NCBI GenBank assembly: GCA_000421085.1
Contig: ATWE01000010.1
Location: 124,001-188,000 of the forward strand
Direction of reading: 5' to 3'
Length of the DNA stretch: 64,000 nucleotides
From: Ensifer sp. USDA 6670
GTDB taxonomy: Bacteria > Pseudomonadota > Alphaproteobacteria > Rhizobiales > Rhizobiaceae
The notes beneath the pieces were generated by a model. That model was not told the DNA's origin and did no database searches. It was given only the letters and a program-made list of their open reading frames with translations. The position numbers were made by a program, and so were the translations under genes. This document shows, one piece after another, positions 7,561 through 18,303 of this stretch. The first letter of the stretch is position 1, and each line of letters opens with the position of its first letter.

Positions 7561-8322
7561 ATGCATGGGAAATTCGTCTGGTACGAACTGATGACGACCG
7601 ACACGAAGGCGGCGGAAGCCTTCTACAAGGACATCGTTGGCTGGAGCACGCGTGACGCGGGAATGCCCGGCATGAACTACACGCTCTTTTCCGCCGGAGA
7701 CCACCAGATAGCGGGTCTCATGACGATGCCGGAAGGTGCGCTCGACATGCAGATCCCGCCGGCATGGCTCGGCTATATCGCGGTCGACGATGTCGACCAG
7801 ACCGCCGCCAAGCTGGCCGCCGAGGGCGGAACGGTCCATCGCGCGCCCGAGGACATTCCGAATATCGGCCGCTTCGCGATCGTGACCGACCCGCACGGCG
7901 CCGCCTTCGCCCTCTTCAGGGGCGACGGCGAACCGCCACCGGCAATGGACCAAATGGCTGCCGGCAATATCGGCTGGCACGAACTGATGGCCGGCGACCT
8001 CGACACGGCCCTCAGCTTCTATTCGAAGCTGTTCGGCTGGACCAAGGACCAGGCGATGGATATGGGCGAGATGGGCGTCTATCAGATCTTCGCCCATAAT
8101 GGTCAGCCGATCGGCGGGATGATGACCAGGCCGAGAGAGGTTCCGAATCCTTTCTGGCTCTACTACTTCAATGTCGAGGCGATCGACGCGGCAATCGATC
8201 GGGCGCAATCCGGCGGCGCGAAGCTCTTGATGGGTCCGATGGAAGTGCCCGGCGGAGCGTGGATCGCGCAGTTCACCGACCCTCAAGGGGCGCTGTTCGC
8301 GCTGGTTGCGCCGAAACGCTGA
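7561..8322 (+). CDS. VOC-family protein with two glyoxalase-like domains
   Basis: A 253-residue protein built from two tandem vicinal-oxygen-chelate domains: residues 1-120 (MHGKFVWYELMTTDTKAAEAFYKDIVGW to TDPHGAAFALFRG) and 130-253 (GNIGWHELMAGDLDTALSFYSKLFGW to TDPQGALFALVAP). Each repeats the pattern of YE/HE near the start and DPxGA near the end. Start chosen at 7561, after GGAGGACCGACA. Related two-domain proteins are annotated as glyoxalase/bleomycin resistance proteins or 27-kDa antigen-like proteins, and the substrate is unknown. Confidence 0.87.
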   Translation: MHGKFVWYELMTTDTKAAEAFYKDIVGWSTRDAGMPGMNYTLFSAGDHQIAGLMTMPEGALDMQIPPAWLGYIAVDDVDQTAAKLAAEGGTVHRAPEDIPNIGRFAIVTDPHGAAFALFRGDGEPPPAMDQMAAGNIGWHELMAGDLDTALSFYSKLFGWTKDQAMDMGEMGVYQIFAHNGQPIGGMMTRPREVPNPFWLYYFNVEAIDAAIDRAQSGGAKLLMGPMEVPGGAWIAQFTDPQGALFALVAPKR

Positions 8323-8393
8323 AGGTTGGCGCCTCTCGAAATGCGGGAAAGGCGGCGAACATCTTCGCCGCTACCCTGCTCCGGCGGTCATCC

Positions 8394-9365
8394 TCATGCC
8401 GGTGCCGGTATCGGTGAAGTCCGGCGCCTGCCCGCGTCCTGCCCCGGCGTGACGCGGGCATAGCGGGCGAGGAAATCGAGGACGGCGCGGACGCGCGCGG
8501 GCAGAGCGCCGCCCTGGCCGAGATAGACGGCGTGAACCTCCTCAAGGTCGCCTGGATTAAGGTCTTCGAGAACCGGCACGAGCCGCCGGGCGCTGACGTC
8601 TTCCCTTACGGTGAACTCCGCAAGCCGTGCCAGCCCGGCGCCGGCAAGCGCCAATTGGCGCAACCCCTCGCCATCGCTCACCTGTATCGCTCCCGAGGCG
8701 GGCAGCACGATCGTTTCCCCGTCCGTCCTCAACGGCCAGCCGTCGACGGCACGCGCATAGCAGAAGCCGAGCCGCTCATGGCCCTTGAGCTCCTCGAGCG
8801 ACGACGGCATTCCGTACCGTTCGATGTAGGACGGTGCCGCTACGATCATCATCCGCGTCGCCCCGAGCTTGCGCGCAATCAGCGTCGAGCTCTTCAGCGG
8901 CCCAGCGCGGATAGCCACGTCGGCGCGCGCCTCCATCAGGTCTACGACGGCGTCGGTCATGACGATATCGAGGCTGACGGCAGGAAAATGCGCCCGAAAC
9001 TCGGGCACCAGCGGCATCAGGACGTGGGTACCGAACGAGGCGTTGACGTTCAGCCGCACTCGGCCGACCGGGCTTTCGCCGACCGATGCAGAGCGCTCCG
9101 CCTCGTCGATGTCGGCCAGGATGCGCACCGTGCGCTCATAAAATGCATGTCCTTCCGGTGTCAGCTGAAGCTTGCGCGTCGAGCGGTTCACCAGCCTCAC
9201 GCCGAGCCGCTCCTCAAGACGAAGCACGAGCTTGCTGACAGCCGAAGGCGTCATCCGGTAGTGGCGCGCAGCAGCCGAAAACCCGCCGAGCTCCACCGCT
9301 TTCGCAAAGATCTCCATTTCGCCCGAGCGATTGACCGAGGGTCTCGACATATGAATTGAGCTCAC
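8394..9365 (-). CDS. LysR-family transcriptional regulator
   Basis: A 323-residue regulator. The N-terminal HTH (EIFAKAVELGGFSAAARHYRMTPSAVSKLVLRLEERLGVRLVNRSTRKLQLTPEG, about 18-75) is followed by a substrate-binding domain (about 100-300) with the LIARKLG motif of the CrgA/DsdC-like subgroup. The start at 9365 or 9350 cannot be separated. It is divergent from an aldo/keto reductase across 90 bp, the usual arrangement in which a LysR protein controls its neighbour. Confidence 0.88.
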   Translation of the reverse strand: MSSIHMSRPSVNRSGEMEIFAKAVELGGFSAAARHYRMTPSAVSKLVLRLEERLGVRLVNRSTRKLQLTPEGHAFYERTVRILADIDEAERSASVGESPVGRVRLNVNASFGTHVLMPLVPEFRAHFPAVSLDIVMTDAVVDLMEARADVAIRAGPLKSSTLIARKLGATRMMIVAAPSYIERYGMPSSLEELKGHERLGFCYARAVDGWPLRTDGETIVLPASGAIQVSDGEGLRQLALAGAGLARLAEFTVREDVSARRLVPVLEDLNPGDLEEVHAVYLGQGGALPARVRAVLDFLARYARVTPGQDAGRRRTSPIPAPA

Positions 9366-9455
9366 AGATAATATTCCCGGCGACAGTCTATATCCAAAGC
9401 GAGTACAGCTCCATCTTCATGTGACCGTTTCATGAGCAAGAGTGGAGTTGCAGCT

Positions 9456-10490
9456 ATGGAATATCGACGGCTTGGTTCCTCGGGACTGAAAGTACCGGTC
9501 CTCAGCTTCGGAGCGGGTACCTTCGGCGGCAAGGGGCCGCTCTTCGGGGCCTGGGGCAGCACGGATGCTGCCGAGGCGCGCCGCCTCGTCGACATTTGCC
9601 TCGAGGCGGGCGTCAATCTTTTCGACACGGCGGATGTCTATTCCGACGGCGCTTCGGAAGAGGTCCTTGGCGCCGCGATCAAGGGCCGGCGCGACGACGT
9701 CATTCTGTCGACGAAACTGTCGCTTCCTGTAGGCGACGGACCGAACGCCGCCGGATCGTCGCGTTCGCGCCTGATCAGCGGTGTGGAAAAGGCACTGAAA
9801 CGGCTCGGAACCGACTATATCGACCTGCTGCAACTGCACGCCTTCGATGCCGGAACGCCCGTCGAAGAGGTACTGTCGACCCTCGACACGCTCGTAAAGT
9901 CGGGCAAGCTGCGCTATGTCGGCGTTTCCAATTTTTCCGGCTGGCAGCTGATGAAATCCCTCGCCGCCGCCGACCGCCAAGGATATCCGCGCTACGTCGC
10001 CAACCAGGTCTATTATTCGCTGGTCGGCCGCGATTACGAATGGGAACTGATGCCGCTCGGTCTCGATCAGGGCGTCGGCGCACTCGTCTGGAGCCCGCTC
10101 GGCTGGGGGCGGCTCACCGGCAAGATCCGCCGCGGCGAGCCCTGGCCCGAGGGCAGCCGCCTGCACGACACCGCCGCCTTCGGGCCGCCGGTCGACGAGG
10201 AAAAGCTCTACGACGTCGTCGAAGTTCTCGACGCCATCGCACAGGAAACCGGCAAGACCATTCCGCAAATCGCCATCAATTGGCTTCTCCAGCGCCCGAC
10301 CGTTTCGAGTGTCATCATCGGCGCGCGCAATGAAGAGCAGCTCAGACAGAACCTCGGTGCTGCCGGCTGGTCCCTCACCCCCGAGGAGGTCGCCCGGCTC
10401 GACGCGGCGAGTGTGACGACCGCCCCCTATCCTTACTTCCCCTATTACCGACAGGAGGGCTTCGCGCGGATCAACCCGCCGGTCGTCTGA
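9456..10490 (+). CDS. Aldo/keto reductase
   Basis: A 344-residue NAD(P)H-dependent TIM-barrel oxidoreductase. The N-terminus MEYRRLGSSGLKVPVLSFGAGTFGG, the catalytic region DTADVYSDGASEEVLGAAIKGRRDD with the conserved Asp and Tyr, STKLSLP with the catalytic Lys, and LQLHAFD with the His position are all present. NWLLQRPTVSSVIIGARNEEQL binds the cofactor. The start at 9456 is preferred because TGGAG lies 8 bases upstream. It resembles the potassium-channel beta-subunit-like/YghZ-type AKRs. The physiological substrate is unknown, and it is probably controlled by the divergent LysR gene. Confidence 0.87.
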   Translation: MEYRRLGSSGLKVPVLSFGAGTFGGKGPLFGAWGSTDAAEARRLVDICLEAGVNLFDTADVYSDGASEEVLGAAIKGRRDDVILSTKLSLPVGDGPNAAGSSRSRLISGVEKALKRLGTDYIDLLQLHAFDAGTPVEEVLSTLDTLVKSGKLRYVGVSNFSGWQLMKSLAAADRQGYPRYVANQVYYSLVGRDYEWELMPLGLDQGVGALVWSPLGWGRLTGKIRRGEPWPEGSRLHDTAAFGPPVDEEKLYDVVEVLDAIAQETGKTIPQIAINWLLQRPTVSSVIIGARNEEQLRQNLGAAGWSLTPEEVARLDAASVTTAPYPYFPYYRQEGFARINPPVV

Positions 10491-10613
10491 AGAAAACGAG
10501 ACATCCGCGCAAGTGACGAAGCCGGCAGCGCCGTCGAAAACGGGCCTGCCGGCCATCTGCCGAAAGCTCCGCCAGCGAAACATTCCACTTTTGTGATACA
10601 TGGTCGAATCGGG

Positions 10614-10634
10614 ATCATCGGCTCAGCCGATGAT
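10614..10634. promoter_or_regulatory. 21-bp palindrome upstream of the ATP-grasp/alpha-E gene
   Basis: The arms ATCATCGGCT and AGCCGATGAT flank a single central C. It lies 33 bp before the chosen start codon. It could be an operator for a dimeric regulator or an mRNA hairpin near the start. Confidence 0.5.
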
Positions 10635-10667
10635 GTTGCACGAGCGGGGCGTCCGGCAGGAGTTGGA

Positions 10668-13076
10668 ATGGCGAAGAAGCAGGCGGCAGAACCGGAACAG
10701 ATGAGCCGATTCGAGGGCGGCCCGGCCTTTGGCTATCGCGCCTTGCCCGGCATCGCCGACGAAATGCTCGACGCGCGCGGCAACGTCCGGCCGGTATGGC
10801 AGCGACTGCTCGCCACGCTCGGCCGCATGGACGAGACGGATCTTGCCAACCGCTTCGCACGCGCAGACCGGTATCTGCGCGATGCCGGGGTCTTCTATCG
10901 CGCCTACGGCAAGGAGAATTCCGAGCGCGGCTGGCCGCTTTCGCACATTCCCGTGCTGATCGACGAGGCGGAATGGGCTGCGGTTTCCGCCGGACTCGTC
11001 CAGCGCTCCGAACTGCTCGAGCGGGTGCTCGCCGACGTCTATGGCGAGAACCGGCTGGTCAAGGCCGGCCTGCTGCCCCCGGCGCTTATCGCTTCCAATC
11101 CGGAGTTCCTGCGCCCGATCGTCGGTCTCGAACCGGCGAATGGACATTTTCTGCACTTCTGCTCCTTCGAGATCGGACGCGGCCCCGACGGAAACTGGTG
11201 GGTGCTCTCCGACCGGACCGAAGCCCCCTCCGGCGCCGGCTTTGCGCTCGAGAACCGGGTGGCGACGACGCGCGCCTTTTCCGACCTCTATGCCGAAAGC
11301 CATGTCCATCGGCTGGCGGGATTCTTCGGCGCTTTCCGCGACACGCTGCAGGGGCACAAGCAGCATGCGGACGACCGCATTGCCGTTCTCTCACCGGGCA
11401 TCGCCAACGAGACCTATTTCGAACACGCCTACATCGCCCGCTATCTCGGTTTCATGCTGCTCGAGGGCGAAGATCTGACGGTTGTCGGAGGACGCGTCAT
11501 GGTGCGTACGGTGGCCGGCCTGAAACCCGTCGGTGTGCTCTGGCGCCGCCTAGACGCCTCGTTTGCCGATCCGCTGGAGCTCAACCAATCCTCGCATATC
11601 GGCACCCCGGGTATCGTCGAGGCGCTGAGGGCCGGCTCCGTCTCGATCGTCAATGCACTCGGCTCCGGTATCCTGGAAACGCGCGCCTTCCTGGCCTTCA
11701 TGCCGGCGATCTGCCGTCATCTGCTCGGCGAGGAGCAGAAGCTGCCGTCGATCGCCACCTGGTGGTGCGGACAGGAAGCCGAACGACGGCATGTGGCCGG
11801 CAATATCGAGCGCATGGTCATCGGCCCGGCCTATTCGACGCGGCCCTTCTTCGACGACGAAGGCCAATCGGTACTCGGCGCCTCCTTTCGAGAGAGCGCC
11901 GGGACCTCCATCGGCGAATGGCTCGCCGCGGACGGCGGCAAGCTGGTGGGCCAGGAGGTCGTTACGCTGTCGACGACGCCGGCCTGGGTGCGTGGCCGGC
12001 TCACACCTCGACCGATGAGCCTCCGGGTGTTTGCCGCGCGCACGCGCGGCGGTTGGCAGATCATGCCGGGGGGCTTCGCACGCATCGGCTCCGGAGATGA
12101 CGTGGCGGCGATAGCAATGCAGGCTGGCGGCACTGCCGCCGACGTCTGGATCGTGAGCGGCAAGCCGGTCGACCGGACGACCTTGCTTCCTGCGGAGGAG
12201 AGCTTCACCCGCAACCTGCCCGGCAGCCTGCCCAGCCGGGCTGCGGACAACCTCTTCTGGCTCGGCCGCTATATAGAAAGGGCGGAAGGCGCGCTTCGGG
12301 TTCTGCGCGCCTGGCACGGGCGTTACGCCGAATCCGCCGATCCGAACATGCCGCTTCTGAAAGATGTGAGCGACTACCTCGCCTTGCTCGGCATCAGCAC
12401 CAAAGAGCCGGTGCCGGATAGCCTGCTTTCCAGTATCGACAGCGCCCTTTTCAGCGCCGGAAATATCCGCGACCGCTTCTCGCCGGACGGGTGGCTCGCG
12501 CTCAACGACCTGTCCAGAACGGCGCGGAAGTTCCACGCGACCGTTCAGGCGGGCGACGACGCCACACACGCGATGACGATCCTGCTGCGAAAGCTCGCGG
12601 GCTTTGCGGGGCTGGTGCACGAAAACATGTATCGCTTCACCGGATGGCGGTTCCTGTCGATCGGACGCTATCTCGAACGGGGCCTGCATATGACGGGACT
12701 GCTCGGCCACATGTCCGGACCGGAGGCTCCCGACGGTGCCTATGACATGTTGCTGGAGATCGGCGACAGCGTCATGACGCACCGCCGGCGCTACAACGTC
12801 AACACGGCGGCACCGACGGTCACCGACCTTCTGGCGCTCGATCCGCTCAATCCGCGGTCGGTCCTTTATCAGCTCAACGAGATCAAGAAAGAGGTCGAGC
12901 TCCTGCCGAACGCCTTCGTCAACGGGCAGATGTCACCCTTCTACCGGGAAACAATGCGGCTTCATTCCGGCCTTGCGATCATGACGCCGGAGCAGATGGA
13001 TATGGCCGTCTACAGGCGCCTGATGCAGGATCTCGAACGGCTTTCCGAGTTGCTCGCGCAGACCTATCTCGGCTGA
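10668..13076 (+). CDS. Fused circularly permuted ATP-grasp and alpha-E domain protein
   Basis: An 802-residue protein. Residues about 50-500 form a circularly permuted ATP-grasp ligase domain (DUF404/DUF407): GVFYRAYGKENSERGWPLSHIPVLID, RVLADVYGENRLVKAGLLPP, ENRVATTRAFSDLY, ETYFEHAYIARYLGFMLLEGEDLTV. From about residue 520 (LPSRAADNLFWLGRYIERAEGALRVL) to the end lies an alpha-E domain (DUF403). In many bacteria these are two separate adjacent genes; here they are fused. Start at 10668 after AGGAGTTGGA. Four bases separate it from the transglutaminase gene. Comparative genomics predicts that the set attaches amino acids or makes a peptide tag; its product is not known. Confidence 0.9.
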   Translation: MAKKQAAEPEQMSRFEGGPAFGYRALPGIADEMLDARGNVRPVWQRLLATLGRMDETDLANRFARADRYLRDAGVFYRAYGKENSERGWPLSHIPVLIDEAEWAAVSAGLVQRSELLERVLADVYGENRLVKAGLLPPALIASNPEFLRPIVGLEPANGHFLHFCSFEIGRGPDGNWWVLSDRTEAPSGAGFALENRVATTRAFSDLYAESHVHRLAGFFGAFRDTLQGHKQHADDRIAVLSPGIANETYFEHAYIARYLGFMLLEGEDLTVVGGRVMVRTVAGLKPVGVLWRRLDASFADPLELNQSSHIGTPGIVEALRAGSVSIVNALGSGILETRAFLAFMPAICRHLLGEEQKLPSIATWWCGQEAERRHVAGNIERMVIGPAYSTRPFFDDEGQSVLGASFRESAGTSIGEWLAADGGKLVGQEVVTLSTTPAWVRGRLTPRPMSLRVFAARTRGGWQIMPGGFARIGSGDDVAAIAMQAGGTAADVWIVSGKPVDRTTLLPAEESFTRNLPGSLPSRAADNLFWLGRYIERAEGALRVLRAWHGRYAESADPNMPLLKDVSDYLALLGISTKEPVPDSLLSSIDSALFSAGNIRDRFSPDGWLALNDLSRTARKFHATVQAGDDATHAMTILLRKLAGFAGLVHENMYRFTGWRFLSIGRYLERGLHMTGLLGHMSGPEAPDGAYDMLLEIGDSVMTHRRRYNVNTAAPTVTDLLALDPLNPRSVLYQLNEIKKEVELLPNAFVNGQMSPFYRETMRLHSGLAIMTPEQMDMAVYRRLMQDLERLSELLAQTYLG

Positions 13077-13080
13077 GGAG

Positions 13081-13968
13081 ATGGCTGCCGTGCTCTACGA
13101 CATAAGCCTGAAGATCACCTACGGCTACGAGGCCCCGGTCAGCGGCGGAAGACATCTCGTACGTGTCCTGCCGGCATCCATTCCCGGGCGGCAACGTCTT
13201 GTAGCCGGATCGGTGACTTGCCAGCCGGTGCCCTTCGAACGGCGGGAAGGCAAGGATTTCTTCGCCAATCCCACGACGTCAATCCTGTTCCGCTCCGTGC
13301 ATGACCATCTCGTCATCCGGATGCAGGCGCGTGTCCAGGCTGAGGCGCCGGCGCTCACGGCCGACCTGTCGCCTCCGCTCGGCAGTCTTGCGCCCGAGCT
13401 TGCCGCCTGCTGGTCGGTCGACGCCGAATCCCCGCATCATTTCCTCGGTCCGAGCCCGCTCCTTCCCGCCGTGCCGGAGATCGCTGCCTATGCCCGCGCC
13501 ATCGCCCGCAACACTATGACGGTCGAGCAGATCGGAGCCGCCGTCTGCGATCGCATCCACCGCGACTTCGCCTACGACCCCGAGGCGACCACCGTGAACA
13601 CCACCCCCGCCGAGGCCTTCGAGCTGAAGCGCGGCGTCTGCCAGGACTTCGCCCATGTGATGATCGTGGCGCTGCGCAGCCTCGGGATCCCCGCCGGCTA
13701 TGTCAGCGGGTTCCTGAGAACGCTGCCGCCACCGGGACAGGATCGGCTGGAAGGCGCCGACGCGATGCATGCCTGGGTCCGCTTCTGGTGCGGCACCACG
13801 GGCGGCTGGGTGGAGCTCGATCCTACCAACAATATTCCGGCCGGCACCGATCACATCGTCGTCGGCCATGGCCGCGACTACGGCGATGTCGCGCCCGTTA
13901 TCGGCGTGCTGAAAGGCTACGGCCGTCACACGACGCAACAGGCCGTCGACGTCGTTCCCGTGGATTGA
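13081..13968 (+). CDS. Transglutaminase-like protein
   Basis: A 295-residue protein with an N-terminal beta-rich domain (YDISLKITYGYEAPVSGGRHLVRVLP) and a transglutaminase/protease core. The catalytic triad is C187 (RGVCQDFAH), H230 (DAMHAWVRFW) and D247 (ELDPTNN). It starts 4 bp after the ATP-grasp/alpha-E gene, so the two are co-transcribed and probably act together. Family members may cleave or ligate isopeptide bonds. No signal peptide is seen, so it is cytoplasmic. The proteasome-like peptidase that accompanies this pair in some genomes is not next to it here. Confidence 0.9.
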   Translation: MAAVLYDISLKITYGYEAPVSGGRHLVRVLPASIPGRQRLVAGSVTCQPVPFERREGKDFFANPTTSILFRSVHDHLVIRMQARVQAEAPALTADLSPPLGSLAPELAACWSVDAESPHHFLGPSPLLPAVPEIAAYARAIARNTMTVEQIGAAVCDRIHRDFAYDPEATTVNTTPAEAFELKRGVCQDFAHVMIVALRSLGIPAGYVSGFLRTLPPPGQDRLEGADAMHAWVRFWCGTTGGWVELDPTNNIPAGTDHIVVGHGRDYGDVAPVIGVLKGYGRHTTQQAVDVVPVD

Positions 13969-14143
13969 CCCAAAATGGCACATATATCCTGTTTTTGAAC
14001 AGCCTGCGCCGGCGAAGTCCCTCTAGAAGCCATTGGTTTTCAGGAGCTTCGCTAAAATTGAACCGATTTCCTGAACATGAGAGCAAGGTATCGCCGCTAA
14101 TTGTCGCCCCGGGCTTGCAATATATTTGCTGGGGTGTTCACAG

Positions 14144-15403
14144 ATGCGAAGACGATCAATCATAAGCCGACCCTTCTTGGCGATGCTGCGGGATCGAGGC
14201 GGCAATTTCGGAATGATGACGGCGCTGATTGCGCCGCTGCTCCTGGCGGTCGGCGGAGTGTCCGTCGACGTCGCCAACATGCTGATGACCAAGAACCAAC
14301 TTCAGGACGCAACTGACGCGGCAGCGCTCGCGGCGGCTTCCGCGCTCGTATCCGATGCGAGACCGGACATCGAAGAGGCGAAGGCGATCGCACGCAAGTT
14401 CCTGAAGACCCAGACGGCAGTGGCCTCCGCAACGGATATGCCGGGCGAGGAACAGCAGGTCGCGAGCCGCCAGGCTCCGGAAAGCGAGGGACCGTCCGCC
14501 GCCGCACCACAATGGGACGACGTCAACACGACGGAGATCAATATCGCCGAGACGGCGAACGGCGCGAAGGGGAAGTCGTTCCAGGTTACCGTCGCCAACA
14601 AACACCGCCTCCAGTTCAATGCGATGACGCGTCTGCTCGGCCAGGAGTCCATCGAGATCGAAACGCAGTCGACCGCCGAGAGCGCAACGGAGAGCAAGAA
14701 CGCCCTGTCCATGTATCTGGTGCTCGACCGGTCCGGTTCGATGGCCTGGAAGACCAACACGGTCAACACTGCAAAGGCGAAATGCCAAAACTACACGGAA
14801 GCGAACTGGAGCAAGTTTCCGGACCTGAAGGCGACCAGCCCTTGCTACGTCACCAAGATCGACGCCTTGAAGGCTGCCGTCGGCGACCTGCTTGCCCAGC
14901 TTGTGACGGCGGACCCGGAATCGATCTATGTTCGTACCGGCGCGGTTTCGTACAACTCCGCTCAGGACACGGCGAGCAGTCTCGCCTGGGGAACGAATGG
15001 TGCGGCCAGCTATGTCAACGCGCTGGTGGCCACGGGTGGGACTGCCTCCGGCAGCGCCTTCAAGACCGCCTACCAGAAGGTGACGGCCCTGACGGAAGAC
15101 GGCGCGCACGGCGCCAAGAACGGACAGGTGCCGACGAAGTACATCGTCTTCATGACCGACGGCGAAAACAACTACGCCAATGACGATACCGTAACCAAGC
15201 AATGGTGCGACACGGCCAAGGCGAGCAAGGTTCAGATCTACAGCGTGGCTTTCATGGCGCCGGACCGCGGCCAGAAGCTGCTGAAATACTGCGCCTCGTC
15301 CTCCTCGCACTATTTCGAAGCAGACGAGGCGTCCGATCTGGTCGCCGCCTTCAAGGCGATCGGCGAACGGGCCGCCGCACTGGCTTCCCGACTGACGAAA
15401 TGA
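14144..15403 (+). CDS. Tad-like protein with von Willebrand A domain
   Basis: About 419 residues. The N-terminus has a TadE/TadG-type membrane anchor (RDRGGNFGMMTALIAPLLLAVGGVSVDVANMLMTKNQLQDATDAAALAAA, about 17-65), which stays membrane-bound with its C-terminus in the periplasm. A von Willebrand A domain starts near residue 190; its metal-ion-dependent adhesion site is D195-x-S197-x-S199 (LDRSGSM), with TDGENN further on. Start at ATG 14144; a TTG at 14126 is also possible. Such proteins are minor or accessory components of Flp/Tad pili, but no other tad gene is nearby, so its partner is unknown. Confidence 0.8.
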   Translation: MRRRSIISRPFLAMLRDRGGNFGMMTALIAPLLLAVGGVSVDVANMLMTKNQLQDATDAAALAAASALVSDARPDIEEAKAIARKFLKTQTAVASATDMPGEEQQVASRQAPESEGPSAAAPQWDDVNTTEINIAETANGAKGKSFQVTVANKHRLQFNAMTRLLGQESIEIETQSTAESATESKNALSMYLVLDRSGSMAWKTNTVNTAKAKCQNYTEANWSKFPDLKATSPCYVTKIDALKAAVGDLLAQLVTADPESIYVRTGAVSYNSAQDTASSLAWGTNGAASYVNALVATGGTASGSAFKTAYQKVTALTEDGAHGAKNGQVPTKYIVFMTDGENNYANDDTVTKQWCDTAKASKVQIYSVAFMAPDRGQKLLKYCASSSSHYFEADEASDLVAAFKAIGERAAALASRLTK

Positions 15404-15420
15404 CCCGGGAGTCCGGCTGA

Positions 15421-15447
15421 AGGCCGCCCGGTCTTGCCGGGCGGCCT
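15421..15447 (+). terminator. Hairpin after the vWA gene
   Basis: The arms AGGCCGCCCGG and CCGGGCGGCCT form a perfect 11-bp stem with a TCTTG loop, 17 bases after the stop. There is no T-run. It runs directly into the mosaic repeat starting at 15448. Confidence 0.6.
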
Positions 15448-15674
15448 AGAGCCCTTCAGGGTTAAACGGAAGCAGTTCTGCCGGAGCAGGTTTTCGTCAG
15501 GGCAAGGCGATCGGCGAAGGGGCGTACCCGGATGTACGTCCGAGACGATCGCCTCTGATCCTGGCGGAAAGATGCCCGGCCCTGCGGGTTGGCTGAAACG
15601 GGCCGCCTGATCGGCCAACCATCCGACTCCGTTTGAGCCAACAGAACTGGTTCCATTTAACCCTGAAGGGCTCT
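15448..15674 (-). repeat. RIME-like mosaic intergenic repeat, copy 1
   Basis: A 227-bp element with inverted ends AGAGCCCTTCAGGGTTAAA / TTTAACCCTGAAGGGCTCT. Its inside holds further palindromes, including GATCGTCTCGGACGTACATC read on the minus strand. It is an inverted, near-identical copy of 43852-44124, which carries 46 extra bases. It lies between the vWA gene and the glycogen operon, and codes for nothing convincing. Confidence 0.85.
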
Positions 15675-15742
15675 AAGCTCAATTGCTACCGGAAGTGGGC
15701 GCTGACAAGCATCTGCTGTTTTAATCCTTTTAAAAACACCTG

Positions 15743-15770
15743 TTGCAAGCGCTTCGGATCGATGCATAAA
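15743..15770 (+). promoter_or_regulatory. Candidate sigma-70 promoter of the glycogen operon
   Basis: TTGCAA (15743-15748) and CATAAA (15765-15770) are 16 bases apart, about 56 bases before glgP. This is the best match in the 150-bp gap between the repeat and glgP. Just upstream lies an AT-rich imperfect palindrome, TGTTTTAATCCTTTTAAAAA. Confidence 0.4.
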
Positions 15771-15784
15771 TTGCCCTTGAACCT

Positions 15785-15798
15785 GGTCGGTTCCGACC
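15785..15798. promoter_or_regulatory. GGTCGG-TT-CCGACC inverted repeat in the glgP leader
   Basis: Perfect 6-bp arms around TT, 28 bp before the glgP start and downstream of the candidate promoter. Its place suggests an operator or a leader hairpin. Confidence 0.4.
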
Positions 15799-15825
15799 TG
15801 GGGCTTTCCGAAATGCAATAAGGGT

Positions 15826-18299
<2,474 letters not shown>

Positions 18300-18303
<4 letters not shown>

